Positions 33,732 to 44,399 of a DNA stretch of 64,000 nt are shown here, piece by piece. The notes below the pieces were generated by a model, which saw only the letters and a program-made list of their open reading frames with translations, had not been told where the DNA came from and ran no database searches. The stretch comes from Lunularia cruciata (taxonomy: Eukaryota; Streptophyta; Marchantiopsida; Lunulariales; Lunulariaceae): contig OX419759.1 in assembly GCA_948567375.1 (NCBI GenBank), forward strand, positions 21,978,744-22,042,743, written 5' to 3'. The position numbers were made by a program, and so were the translations under genes. Position 1 is the stretch's first letter, and each line of letters starts with the position of its first letter.

Positions 33732-34401
33732 AGGAGCATTCGCATTATGATGTTATTCAGTATTCATATTTCTGAAGATAGATAAAGCAAAGTGCTGTTC
33801 CTAGTACTTGTTGCTTAAGCATAATTCCGATTGTCAATTTCATGTTTGTGTTTGTGAGTGTGTGGAGAATTCCGAAGAGCAAGTCAATGTGTTTGTGGAT
33901 GTTGGGAGTCTACAGCCTTGATCTTCATTCTGTGTGTTTGATCTTGAGTGAAGTGCATCGGAGCAATGCCTTGACAGATCTGAGAAGAATTGTAGTGTTG
34001 GTAGTATTTTGCATGTGTGAGTGCAGCACGAAGTTGATGTGAAGCAATTTAGATCAAGGAAGTTGTGCCTTCAGTGGAGGGGTGGAACACAATTTTGAGG
34101 CAAAATTGGTCTTCGCAATGAAGTGCCGTCTTCGAGAGAATCTGAATCATCACAATCAAGAGTTGTTTGGACAAAATTTGCTATGTTGTGATTATGTGTG
34201 TATTTGTGACAAGTTTTCAAGATTGTGAGCTTGTTACTCTCTTTTGGGTGTAGTTTCTATCTGAGAGATTAAAGAAGCCATCAAGAAGAACTGCAATTGT
34301 GACTTTTGACTTCGTATTTGACCAATTCTGGATAGTATCTCTGCGGGAACAAACTTTACTGACCCGATTACCGCAAAAGTGATATTTGCCGGGTTGTCAC
34401 A

Positions 34402-35394
34402 AGAGAGATTTTCAAGGATTGTTTGGATATTGCAAAACTTGTCCTGTTTGTCAAGCTTTTGCTAGAAAGTCTACTTCTACTCCACCACTTAGATAATATC
34501 ATTGCTAGGACCTTTTGAGAAGTAGGGAATTGATTTTGGAGGTCCTCTCAATAGAACCCCAAGGAAAAATTGGTATATTGTGATAATTACTAATTATCTT
34601 TTCAAATGGGTTGAGGCTTGATCATTGAGGGACAAGAATGAAGATGAAGTGGGTAGATTTCTTTATGAATGCATTATCATTAGGTTTGGATGCCCTTTGG
34701 AGTTGGTTTATAATACATTAGGATTAGTTTACATGAAGCATCACTACAACTATGCTACAACATTTCTCTATCACACATAGAGTAACTACATCCTATAAGC
34801 TAAATTCCAATGGCTTGGTAGAGAGAACCAATTAGACCTTGCGCATGATGTTGGCCAAAGATGCAGAAATGTAGGAGGCTAGACATCATTGGGATAAGAA
34901 GATTCATGCAATTTTGTGAGAGTATGGGACAACCATGAAGACTTTCACTTGATATTCTCCATTTCAATTGGTATATGGTATTGAGTCTACCTTACCTATT
35001 CACTTTGACCTTCCTACCTTCCAAAGCATTCATAGGAGATTGAAGAAAGAGGTGATGTAGAGAAGTCAAGGAAAGATCAACTCATGGAATTGGAAGAGAC
35101 AATAGTAGTTTCTATGGTTCAAGTGGAGCAAGCCCAAACAAAACAAAATGAGAGTTATAACAAGAGGCAAGGCAAGAAGAAGGTGGAGCCTTTCAAAGAT
35201 AGTGATTGGATAATGTTATTTGATTTCATTCAATTCAAGAGAGTGCAAAAGAAGTTTTTGCCTAAGTACTTTGGACCATTCATAATGGAGAAGGTGTGGG
35301 GCAATTACACCTAAAATCTCAAGGAGTTGGGAGGAAGACTCTTTGATAAGATTAACCATGATAAGTTGAAGATGTATCATAGAAGGTAAAGAGA
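34402..35394 (+). pseudogene. A-2 integrase, second part
   Basis: Resumes right after B4 with the CC half of the zinc domain (CPVCQAFARKST) and runs through the catalytic core in several frames: IDFGGPLN (first D), a damaged second-D region near 34710, NGLVERTN (E). An open tail 35084-35314 includes KYFGPFIMEKV (GPY/F). At the two places where A-1 has TGA this copy has CAA. Confidence 0.85.
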
Positions 35395-35437
35395 CCTTCA
35401 CTTTGGGAACAAAGTGAAAACTTAGTCCGGCGGTAAA

Positions 35438-35811
35438 AATAACACCCATTTTGGCATGTGTGTGGTATTGTGATATTTGGTTTAGTATTACAAGTACTTA
35501 AGAGATATTATTTATATGAAGATAAAGAATAGTTCTACCTTAGTCATAGCTAAGATAGAGAGGACCTTACTTTAGAGGAAGAGGAAAAGATGAGTACCAT
35601 TATTTTGGATTCTAGTGTGTTGACTTGGTATTCTTCCTAGATGTTTGGCTTTGAAGAAAGAGTTGAGAACTCTTGGATCCACAAACCTTTTTGTTTTGGA
35701 TTCTTCTATAGTCCAAGGATAAGCCCATGTGAAGGAATCCTTGACTTAGTGGTTAGGTCAAGATAAGACCACATGCTAAGGAGAATATTCCTATGAGTAT
35801 AGATATTCCTT
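35438..35811 (+). repeat. A-2 3' LTR, left part
   Basis: Begins AATAACACCC after the purine tract GTCCGGCGGTAAA and matches A LTRs until GATATTCCTT, where B5 begins. The last 52 bp (35760-35811) occur again at 44051-44102. Confidence 0.85.
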
Positions 35812-36367
35812 TGTGGTGCCCACATTTTTTGTTTATTTTTGTTTATTAGCATTTGAGGGAAGAAGTAGGCACGGAAAGCCAAATTGCAAAAGAAGGAATG
35901 GACAAAAGTGACTTTGGTGGAAAGCCAAAGAAGGAAAGATCGGATCTAATGATGGAGGTACTCAGAAGAGTGTTACAACAAAAAAAGTCCAAAGAGCATT
36001 GTCTTTGGGTTGGAAAGTGCAGGCGATACAAAGACCGTCTAACAACCTTGGTACTGGAAAGAAAGTACACTTCAAGAAAAGGCAGAGGCAGAAAAAGCAT
36101 GTCTTGACAGTGACAGCACATCAACACGCATAAGAGGGGAAGTCAAATTCAAAATTGACTGAAGAATGACTACAATTTGGGGTAATATAAAATTGCAATT
36201 GCGCAGGGACAAGTTAAATATGCCAAGTAAATTTCCAATTCCTCTGAGTAGTTGTCCTGCAGTAATGCGTGTCAGGGAGCCAATTAAGAGTGCAATTTTC
36301 TGAAATCCAGAAGGGGTTAGAGGGTCTTGTCCAAGAGAAGGCATAAGCTTTTAGTGCCAAAGAACAA

Positions 36368-37560
36368 GAGAGCAAATCATGGCAAAGAAGGTCACAAATG
36401 CTTTGGCGGTGTGAAGTTTTGCAATTTGTAGGTTAGATGTGGTAGCTAGAATTGAGGTCTTGAATAGACTTCATATTACGTTTTTAGCATGGAACTAGAA
36501 TTTCAGTTTTCCAAGAGTGATGGCAAAGATAGCTGCTAGTAATTGTGAGGACAACCCCGAAGTCAAAGGGAAGAGAGAAAATCCGGCTTGATGGACTGAG
36601 TCGGATTGGAGGTTAGTGTTGGGGAAGGAAGCAAGAGAACCGATGAGAATCACCTTTTATCGGAAGTGTGATGCTGCAGAAGAAACGGCAGAAATCTGAA
36701 ATTCTTTCTTTGCTCCGAGAACAACAAATGGTTACAAGGTGGAGTCCTAGGGATCCGATTAGAAGAAGTATTGTGGGGATGATTATGGCCATGTTCAAAC
36801 CAGAACGGACAACTTACTTGAACATGCAGCAAGCAATCTTCTTCCACCAGATGTTTGCAAGGGTGAAGGTGAATTGGGCAAAGTGTTTTCACCACTGAAC
36901 AAGGTAGATGGTGATCAATTGGAGGACGGGTTTGCCTCCACATTATTTTGCACCATTTGTAGCACATTTCTACTTCAGGTTGAGTTTGCTAATAGTGGAA
37001 GAGAGGCAATGCATGGTGTTGCATTTCCATCTTGATTTAAGATGAGAAGCAGATGAAGAAGAGCGACAATATATGACACACCTGTGAGCCAATGATGATC
37101 ACTTCTTGAAGACAAGATAATGGAAGATGGAAGAAGTCACAAGTCCAAAGAAGAAGAAGCATAGTAAACCCAAAGAAGCAAAGTCGCCTCCAGCTCAAAG
37201 GAAGACTTGAAGACTGGTTGTGCAGAGTAAGAAGATGGTGAGAGAAGCATCATTGGAATCAGAGTCTGACAAAGAAATAGAGTTGCAAGGGGAGGAATCA
37301 TAAGAGGATGAACTCACCTTACAAAGTGAGGAGTCTGGAACTGAGAGTGAGGACGAACCTGAGGTTCAGCAAGCGGTTGGAGCCAGTGAAGCTTGTCATG
37401 TGATGATTGACAGAGTATTGGGAACAACAAATCATTGCGTAGCCTTGGTGGTAGACAAGCAGAGACCAGAGAAAAAGAAGGAATATCCTATGGGGCCAAG
37501 TTCAATCAGTAAAGTAGAAGAAAGCTCAGAAGCGGTGTCTCTAAAGATATAAAGATTGTG
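36368..37560 (+). pseudogene. B5 U3 protein, N-terminal half
   Basis: Starts near MAKKVTNALAV (about 36380), followed by CRLDVVARIEVLNRL and the FLAWN block with a stop at the second Trp; then GITFYRKCDAAEE-type sequence, a VFFHQMFARV-type block and an acidic spacer to about 37560. Numerous TGA/TAG codons. It belongs with B7 by the wording of its first block (AKKVTNAL). Confidence 0.68.
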
Positions 37561-37988
37561 ACTTTGGCAGAAGGAGCCAATGGAGGAGCCAAAGTACAAA
37601 GACAAAGAAGGGGACAAAGATGAAGAGAACTTGTGGTGCCCACATTTTTTTTTTTTCAAAATAAAGGAGAAGAAGTGTATAGAGAAGTCGGATTGCGCCT
37701 GTATGGCCAAAGAAGGCAAAGAAAAGAGTCTCCGGGATGAAACCCGAAGTAAAGTGACTTTGGGTCATAAGGCAAAGTACTCGGAAATGCCTTGTCAGCA
37801 TACAATACAAAGTAAATTGTCTTCGGATTGGGGGGAGCTCAACCCGAGGTGAAGACAGTCTAACAACCTTTCGTCGAGGTGAGAAATTCAAGAAGGAGCC
37901 GTTTCAAAATTGGCAGCTCATACATGCAAAGGTTGATTGACAGTGACAGGTGCATGCCGGAGGTGTGATTTCTTGGTAGAAACTCAAA

Positions 37989-39349
37989 GTGACGAAGAAC
38001 AAAGAAGTGCAACTCTATAAAAATCGAAACTGCAACGACAAAATGTCAAGCAATTTTCCTTTGCCATTGAGGAGTCGTCTTGCAGGTGATCAGGGAAAGG
38101 GAAATAGAGTTGGGCTCGTGTTAGTGCATAAGGAAGAAGTCACGAGAGTGAAATTGAGAGAAAGTGAGAAAGTAGAAGAGATGGGAGGAGGGAAGAAGAA
38201 CTCCAAATTCGCAGCGAGAAATCATGCGATTTGGAGATTAGATGTAGTAGCGAGGATCGAAGTCTTGAGCCGACTTTGGATCACCTTTCTGGCATGGAAC
38301 TGGAACGTAAGTTTTCTAGGATTCATGACAGAGATCATTGAGAGTAAGTGTCTTGATGGACCCGAGGAGGAAGGGAAGAGAGGAAATCCGGCTCACTGGA
38401 CAAAGTCGGATTCGAGACTCGTACTCGGGAAGGAGGTAGGCTCGGAGCAGGGAGCCATGTTCTTGGGAAAGGAGAGATAGCCCAAGAAACTCAGGAGGTG
38501 AGAGATGCCTTCTCGTCAAAGAGAACGAAGAATGGGTACAAGGTAGAAAGTTACAAAGACCCTGTCAAAAGAGGAATTGTGAGTGCTTTGATGGCAATCC
38601 TGAAGCCGGAGAGAACAACATATGTGATGAAACACCAAGCGGTGTTCTTTCACAAATTGTTTGCAGGAGAACCAATTAATTGGGCGAGGTGTTTTCACGG
38701 GAGAACAAGGCAGATGGTGTGGAATTTGCGGGATAAGTCCCCTCCACATTACATTGTGCCGTTTGCGGCGCACTTCTACCTTGGGCTCAATTTGCTGAAC
38801 TTGGCGGAGCGAAATCGGATGGTGTCACATTTCCATCCTGATGTGCAAAAGGAGGTCGATGTCAAGGAGTAGCAATACATTCTCCAAATCTGGAGCACGG
38901 ACGACTACTACGTGAAGATAGGGAAAAACGTGGAGGTCGTAGTGAGTACCCCGATGAAGAAGAGGACTTGGCAAGCAAAAGCCAAAGAAAACAAGAAACC
39001 TCGGAAGATGCAGAGAAGTAACCCGAGGCGAGGAATGGTGGTAATTGAGTCGGAAGATGAAGACTCAGAAGGCAAGGCTGAGCTCAAACCAGAGGACTCG
39101 GAACATGAGGAAGAACCTGAGCTGACACTGCAAAGCGGAGATACAAGCAATGATAGTGAAGACGGTGGGGAGATGACCCCAGCGCCAGTGGCTGAAGAAT
39201 ACGAAGAAGAAGTGCAAGCCGAGGTAGAAGCCAAGGACAATACAGTGCTGGAAGACGAAGTACCGGTGCCAGAGGAGAAGAAGATTGCAGTGCAGCAAGA
39301 AGATCGCAGTGCAGTAAGGCAAAGTGTGAAGTGGGGCCGAGTAGAGTGA
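37989..39349 (+). pseudogene. B6 U3 protein: N-terminal domain and acidic spacer
   Basis: Block 37989-38480 holds MSSNFPLPLRSRLA (likely true start region, also in B7), AIWRLDVVARIEVLSRL, WITFLAWNWNVSF and GKRGNPAHWTKSD. A shift near 38480 leads to 38498-38872 (KNGYKVESYKDP, ERTTYVMKHQAVFFH, PPHYIVPFAAHFYLGL), then TAG, then in the same frame 38912-39349: basic KKRTWQAKAKENKKPRK and a strongly acidic Glu/Asp/Ser region. Two lesions only in about 450 codons. No known domain recognised; DNA or chromatin contact is a guess from the basic and acidic tracts. Confidence 0.75.
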
Positions 39350-39509
39350 AGGAAGAGGTTGAAGGAAGCTCAGGAAGTGAGACATCAATCCCGATACGAA
39401 GACTCCAGAGAAGAAGGCGAGTATCAAGAGAACACAAGGATAAAAGAGAGACCACTCCGTGGGAGGAAGAAGTTGCCAGTGATGGAGTGATGTACCTGCA
39501 AGAAGTAGT

Positions 39510-40609
39510 GTGTTGGTGAAGTTGGAAGAGAAGAAGAAAGAGATGCAGTCGACTTGTCCAAAGGTAAAGACTGTATTGCAGGTGGTAGCAAGATTAGAAG
39601 AAGAGAACTCGGAGTTGAAGAGGAGTGTAACCCGAGGTGAGGAGGAGAGAGAAGTACTACGAGCGGAGGCAGTAGAGAGAAGTCAGGTAATTGAAGACCT
39701 GAAGAGGGAAGTGAGCTATCGAGAGGATCTTGCAAGGAAGAGTGATATTGCAAGAGAGAGACAAGTAGCTGAATACAAAATCTTGAAGCAGTAGTTTGTT
39801 GATTCAAGAGTAGAGCTTATCCATGCTATGGCGAGGGTAGCAGCAAAGGATCAAGAGCTCGATAGAGTGATGGAGAGTATGGAGGAGAAGAAGCAACTCT
39901 GGCAATGAGAGTTGGCTATGAGATATAGAGAAGAAGAGAGATTATGAGAGTTACTTCGTAATCAGGAAGAGAAGATTGAACAGAAGGAGAAAGAGAAGGA
40001 AGCGGTGAAAGCCAAATTCAAGACAAAGTTGGCAATGTACCGAGAGGAATGGCTTGCAGATTGGGAACAAGAAAGGAAGACAAGATTGGAGCCATTGCAG
40101 GATATAGTCCTCAGGGTGAACACGATGTTAAGTACAGAAGCCAGCGTTCAAATTGAAGAAGCGTGACTGCACAAGTTGAAGTTGTTGGTGCAGGAGACGA
40201 GGCGAAGACAAGCTAAGGACACTGAGATGAACGCCTTGTTAATAAAATTAAGAACTCGTGTAGATAGAAAGGTTTTGGAGGTAGAGGATAACATTTCCAT
40301 TAGATTAGACTTAGTGAAAGTAGAGCTAGAAAAACTTTGGAAGGATATTAAAGCAAAACCCAAAGTAGATAATGTAGGAGTACAAATGTCTTTGGAGTTA
40401 CCATCAGAGACATTAGAGAAGAGTGGGTAAGGAGATAAGGAGTTAGATAGATTACCCACTAGTGGAATTTCAGATCAAGAAAGAGAATTGTTGGATCTGG
40501 TAGAAGAAGTAGAAGATCTGAAACCCGAGGAAAATGTATTAGGACGTAAGATTACTTCGGGTTTGGGTTTGAAAGCCAAAGAAGATGTAGACATCGGATT
40601 GGAGTAGTA
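39510..40609 (+). pseudogene. B6 U3 protein: coiled-coil half
   Basis: One frame across 1.1 kb with only a few stops (TAG at 39792, TGA near 39906 and 39945, TGA near 40164, TAA near 40427). Composition is Glu/Lys/Arg/Leu with heptad-like spacing over about 250 residues (KKKEMQSTCPKV, LEEENSELKRSV, DLKREVSYREDLARK), then LHKLKLLVQETRRR and RTRVDRKVLEVEDN, then an acidic tail. At most stops other copies have Arg or Gln. Long dimerising coiled coil is the supported structural call. Confidence 0.78.
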
Positions 40610-40723
40610 ACAATTTGGAGATTTGAAGAGGCAGATATGAAGAGGTGCATTGTCATTTCGGATCTGCAGGTTAGAAAGGTTGTTGTAGAACGGTATAGTT
40701 GTTAGAATTGTCAATTTGTTCAC

Positions 40724-41388
40724 TATTTAAGAGTGGCATTCGTAGTATATTGTTATTCAGTGCACATTATTTCTGAGAATAGATAAAGCGAAGTGTTGTG
40801 AAGCAGTGCTCGTTGCTTGAGCTTGATTCCAAGTATCAACTTCATGTCTATGTTTGTGAGTGTTTGGAGAAATTCGAAGTGCAAGTTAGTGTGCTTGTTG
40901 GATGTTGGATTTCACGGCCTTGATCTTCATTCTGTGTGTTTGATCCTGAGTGAAGTGCAATCAAAGCAATGCCTTGACAGATCTGAGAGGAATTGTAGTG
41001 TTGGTAGTATTCTGCATTTGTGAGTGCAGTGCGAAGTTGATGTGAAGCAATTTTGATTGAGGAAGTTGTGCCTTCAATGGAGGGGTGGAACACAATTCTG
41101 AGGCGAAGTCGTTTTGCAGTGAAGTGCCGTTTTTGGGAGAGCCTGAATCATTACAATCAAGATTGTTTGGATTTGTGATTAAGAAGTGTTACTTTGTGAT
41201 AAGACTTCGAATAAGTGCTTGTTACTCTCTTCTGGGTGTGGTTTCTACCTAAGAGATTAAAGATGCAACCAAGAAGAACGACATTGTTACTGTTTGCTTT
41301 GTATTTGACCAATTCTGAATTGTATCTCTGCGGGAACGAACTTTACTTACCCGATTATTGCAAAAGTGATATTTGCCAGGTTGTCACA
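40724..41388 (+). promoter_or_regulatory. B6 TATA box and non-coding R/U5 region
   Basis: CTATTTAAG at 40723-40731 followed by about 660 bp with no frame, yet this is among the best-conserved stretches between B copies (for example CTTGACAGATCTGAGAGG and GAGGAAGTTGTGCC). Conservation without coding fits transcript start, leader and polyadenylation signals of an LTR. Confidence 0.55.
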
Positions 41389-42522
41389 GAACTTTGGTGG
41401 GGTACCGTATCTAATGAAGGTTGTCACACCCTTGCTAGAACTATTGAAGGAGCATCAAAAAGTAATTCCCCAAGATTGTAGAAAGGTGAGAAATGAGTTG
41501 CAGGTGGTGAAGCATCTGTTGAGTGAAGTGAAGGGGTTGCAAGAGCAAAAAGTCCAAAGAAATGAAGAAATTGAAGAACTTCGGAGGGATGAAGCCTTGA
41601 AGAAGAAGACTTTCAAGATGTTACAAGAGAGTTGTGAGTAAAGAAGGAAAGAACTACAGAAGCAAGCGGTGGAATTTAAGGAATAGGCAATGTTGCTGAG
41701 CGAAATGAAGGAGGAAGAGAATGATGTGGGCATCAAGAATATTCATTTGAAGGCGACGGCAGCAATAATGGAGCAGGAGTAAGATAGCTTGAAGAAGAGT
41801 GCAGCCGGGAAGGATCAAGCACGGTAGAGAGAGTTAGCAGTCAGGCATGAAGAAGATGAAAGATTGCATGAGTTGGTATGAAGTGAGGAGCTACGAAGTT
41901 CACAGTATGTGGAGGAGAAGAAGATGCTCGCTGTTGAGTACGAAGACGAGCTGAAGATGTATCATGAAGAGCTGAAGGTAGAGTGATTGCAAGGGTATGA
42001 CTCGGAATCAATGGGTGACAAAGCAAGAAAATTGAGAGCTATGTTGTGCACTGAGGCTGAAGGGAGATTGGAAGAAGCACGTTTACATGAGCTAAAATTG
42101 CTTGTACAAGAAACTCGGAAGAGGAGAGTTAAAGATGTAGATATGAATACTATGCTGATCCGATTGAGAGAAAGTAGATCAGAAGATGTTAGAAGTAGGG
42201 AACAACATCAATCTCAAATTAGATTTAGTCAATTCAGAGGTAGAAAGAATTAGGAGTAGTCTGACAAGAGAGAGGAAGTCCGATGTTGTAGACATTGGAA
42301 TACAGGTGCCATCAGACTTATTATTAGAGACATTAGAGAGGAGTGGGTTAGGAGATAAAGAGTTAGATAAGTCACTCCTTAGTGCACTTGTAGATCCTAG
42401 TGTAGAGGTAGTAGAAGTAGTGAAGGAATTAGTAGTTGTAGATGTATCCGAAGAAGGAGAAGTGGTAGGAAGATCATCGGGTTTGGGAGCCAATGATGAG
42501 GTAGACATCGGATTGGGGTAGT
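41389..42522 (+). pseudogene. B5 U3 protein, C-terminal half
   Basis: Resumes after B6 with VVTPLLELLKEHQKVIPQD (about 41418), a coiled coil through 41770 with stops, the RLHELKLLVQETRKR block near 42085, and a C-terminal acidic frame 42186-42521 ending IGLG. Between them TAG and TGA codons are frequent. Confidence 0.7.
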
Positions 42523-43319
42523 ACCAATTTTGAGATAGGAAGAGGCGGATACAAAGAGATGGATTGTTAGTTTGGATCTGCAGGTAGGAAGAGATGTTAG
42601 GAAGCGGTGCATAAGTAGGAAGAATTGCCGTTTGCTTCAGTATTTAAGGGGAGCATTTGCAGTACTAATTTGTTCAATATTCATACTTTTGAAGATAGAT
42701 AAAGCAAAGTGCTGGTTTTTAATGCTCGTCTCTTGAGCTTAATTCTAATTGTCAATTTGGTGTTTGTGCTTGTGAGTGTGTGGAGAATTTTGAAGTTCAA
42801 GTCAGTGTGTCTATGGATGTTGGATTCCACAGCCTTGATCTTCATTCTATGTGTCTTATCCTAAGTGAAGTGCATCGGAGCAATGCCTTGATAGATCTGA
42901 GAGGAATTGTAGTGTTGGTAGTATTCTGCATTTGTGAGTGCAGCACGAAGTTGATGTGAAGCAATTTTGATTGAGGAAGTTGTGCCTTCAATGGAAGAGT
43001 GGAACACAATTCTGAGGCAAAATTGTTCTTCATAGTGAAGTGTCGTCTTCGGGAGAATCTGAATCATCACAATCAAGAGTTGTTTGGACAGAATTTGTTA
43101 TGTTGTGATTATGTTTGTGTATTCGTGACAAGTTGTCAAGATTGTGAGCTTGTTACTCTCTTCTGGGTGTAGTTGCTACCTGAGAGACTAAAGACGCAAC
43201 CAAGAAGCACTACATGTTACTGTTTGACTTTGTATTTGACCAATTCTGAATCGTATCTCTGCATGAACAGACTTTACTTACTTGATTACCGCAAAAGTGA
43301 TATTTTCCGGGTTGTCATA

Positions 43320-44050
43320 TGATCCTGATAGGACTCCACCTTGTAACCATTTTTTGTTCTCAGAGCAAAGAAAGAATTTTGGATTTCTGCCGTTTCTTTT
43401 GCAGCATCATACTTCCGATAGAAGGTGATCCCCGTCAGTTCTCTTGCTTCCTTCCCCAACACTAACCTCCAATTTGACTCAATCCATTGAGCCGGATTTC
43501 CTCTCTTTGCTTCAACTTCGGGGCTCTCCTCACAATTACTAGCAGCTATCTCTGCCATCACTCCTGGAAAACTGAAATTCCAATTCCATGCTAAAAACGT
43601 AATACAAAGTCTATTCAAGACCTCAATTCTGGCTACCACATCTAACCTACAAATTGCAAAACTTTGCACCGCTAGAGCATTTGTGACCTTCTTTGCCATG
43701 ATCTGCTCTCTTGTTCTTTGGCACTGAAAGACTATGCCTTCTCTTGGACGAGACACTCTAACCCCTTTTGGATTTTGGAAAATTGCACTCTCAATTGGCT
43801 TCCTAACATGCATTATTGCAAGACGACTACTCAAGGGAATTGGAAATTTACTCGGCATATTCAACTTGTCCCTACATAATCACAATTTTAGATTACCCCA
43901 AATTGCTGTCATTCTTCAGTTGATTTTGAATTTGACTTCCCCTCTTCTGCATGTTGTTGTCCTATCACTATGAAGACATGTTTCTTCTACCTCCGCCGTT
44001 TCTTGAAGTGTACTTTCTTGCCACGTACCAAGGTTGTTAGATGGTCTTAG
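43320..44050 (-). mobile_element. B7: inverted B LTR fragment abutting B5
   Basis: Minus-strand B sequence from the middle of the N-terminal domain back to about 220 bp from the LTR start, so both LTR ends are missing. It meets the 3' end of B5 head to tail-reversed and then returns to A LTR sequence at 44051. No duplications. It looks like a rearrangement product and not a clean insertion. Confidence 0.75.
43340..43864 (-). pseudogene. B7 U3 protein, N-terminal domain (longest intact N terminus)
   Basis: Open from 43864 for over 170 codons: MNMPSKFPIPLSSRLA at the start, REQIMAKKVTNALAV, CRLDVVARIEVLNRL, ITFLAWNWNFSFPGV, KRGNPAQWIESNWRL, GITFYRKYDAAKE. It shows that the frame reaches upstream of MAKK and that MxSxFPxPL is a conserved beginning. 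The last codons run into B5 sequence and are not part of the domain. Confidence 0.75.
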
Positions 44051-44399
44051 AAGATAAGACCACATGCTTAGGAGAATATTCCCATGACTATGGATATTCC
44101 TTTAAATTTTTGACTTTATCTGACTTTTAGCCTAGTAACTTGAGTTACTCCAATAATTAGTAACTTGAGCGCATTAGTACTTCACAAGTATATAAACTAG
44201 GATTGAGGAAGTACTCATCATCCTTTCATTTGCAACTATCTCTCTCTCAATGAGTTCTCTAGTGAGCAATAGCTTGAGTCTTGGAGTGTTGGCCTTGGAG
44301 GAGTATGATGGAGTTGGGATTCTTTGCCTTCTTAGTCCATGGTGCGTTACCATAATAGCCATCAAAGGTTCATCTTGAGTGAGAGATAAGTGGCTCATA
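44051..44399 (+). repeat. A-type LTR, right part
   Basis: Matches A LTRs from AAGATAAGACC to the end, GGCTCATA. It would complete the A-2 3' LTR, but its first 52 bp repeat the last 52 bp of the left part. It may be the same LTR with a duplication at the break, or a second A LTR. Confidence 0.75.

Larger units (their letters stand above)
22878..34401 (+). mobile_element. B4: pol-bearing B element with giant LTRs
   Basis: Two direct repeats start TGTGGTACCCACATTTTTTG at 22878 and 30700. Between them are gag, three zinc knuckles, protease, RT, RNase H and integrase; a purine tract GAGGGAGGGGGTA ends directly at the second repeat, which proves this is the LTR start. The 3' LTR (30700-34401) is 3702 bp and ends GGGTTGTCACA. 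The flanking A-2 integrase breaks at GAGAG on the left and resumes at AGAGA on the right. The 5' LTR is cut to 1775 bp. Several stops and an integrase active-site change make the copy inactive. Confidence 0.9.
30700..34401 (+). repeat. B4 3' LTR (3702 bp), coding
   Basis: Starts TGTGGTACCCACA and ends GGGTTGTCACA. About 3.0 kb lies before the TATA-like TATTTAAG (33724-33731) and is mostly reading frame; about 0.68 kb follows and is non-coding R/U5. Independent solo insertions with the same ends and 5-bp duplications (B6, B9) confirm this length. Confidence 0.92.
37632..41388 (+). mobile_element. B6: full-length solo B LTR inside B5 (3757 bp)
   Basis: Starts TGTGGTGCCCACA and ends CCAGGTTGTCACA. 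Perfect GAACT duplications at 37627-37631 and 41389-41393. B5 coding sequence continues across it. This is the cleanest proof that the 3.7 kb unit is a single LTR that was integrated as an element and reduced to a solo LTR. It has the best-preserved coding region of all B LTRs. Confidence 0.95.
35812..43319 (+). mobile_element. B5: B-type LTR in the A-2 3' LTR, host of B6
   Basis: Starts TGTGGTGCCCACATTTTTTG and ends GGGTTGTCATA. Without B6 and one duplication it is about 3.75 kb, so full length. Its U3 frame is recognisable throughout but carries many stops. Its right end is followed by inverted fragment B7 and not by a matching target duplication. Confidence 0.88.
9175..44399 (+). mobile_element. 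A-2: Ty3/gypsy element split by B insertions
   Basis: 5' LTR 9175-9845; gag 11069-11544 and 16226-16720; protease 16720-17530; RT 17636-18883; RNase H 22491-22860; integrase 22840-22877 and 34402-35394; 3' LTR 35438-35811 and 44051-44399. Gaps are B1, B3, B4 and the B5-B7 cluster. Both LTRs begin AATAACACCC in place of TGTAACACCC, which supports them being one pair. Where B1, B3 and B4 enter, the A-2 sequence resumes within a few bases, so they are insertions and not replacements. Confidence 0.88.

Noticed and set aside
22878-34401. B copies as DNA transposons with TGTG...CACA ends
   Set aside because: The purine tract at 30687-30699, directly after integrase, and the LTR position of the repeats show that these ends are LTR ends.
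38908-39455. Long minus-strand frames rich in Ser, Leu and Pro over the B6 coding region
   Set aside because: They are antisense shadows of the Glu/Lys-rich spacer and coiled coil; the plus frame carries the blocks shared with other copies.
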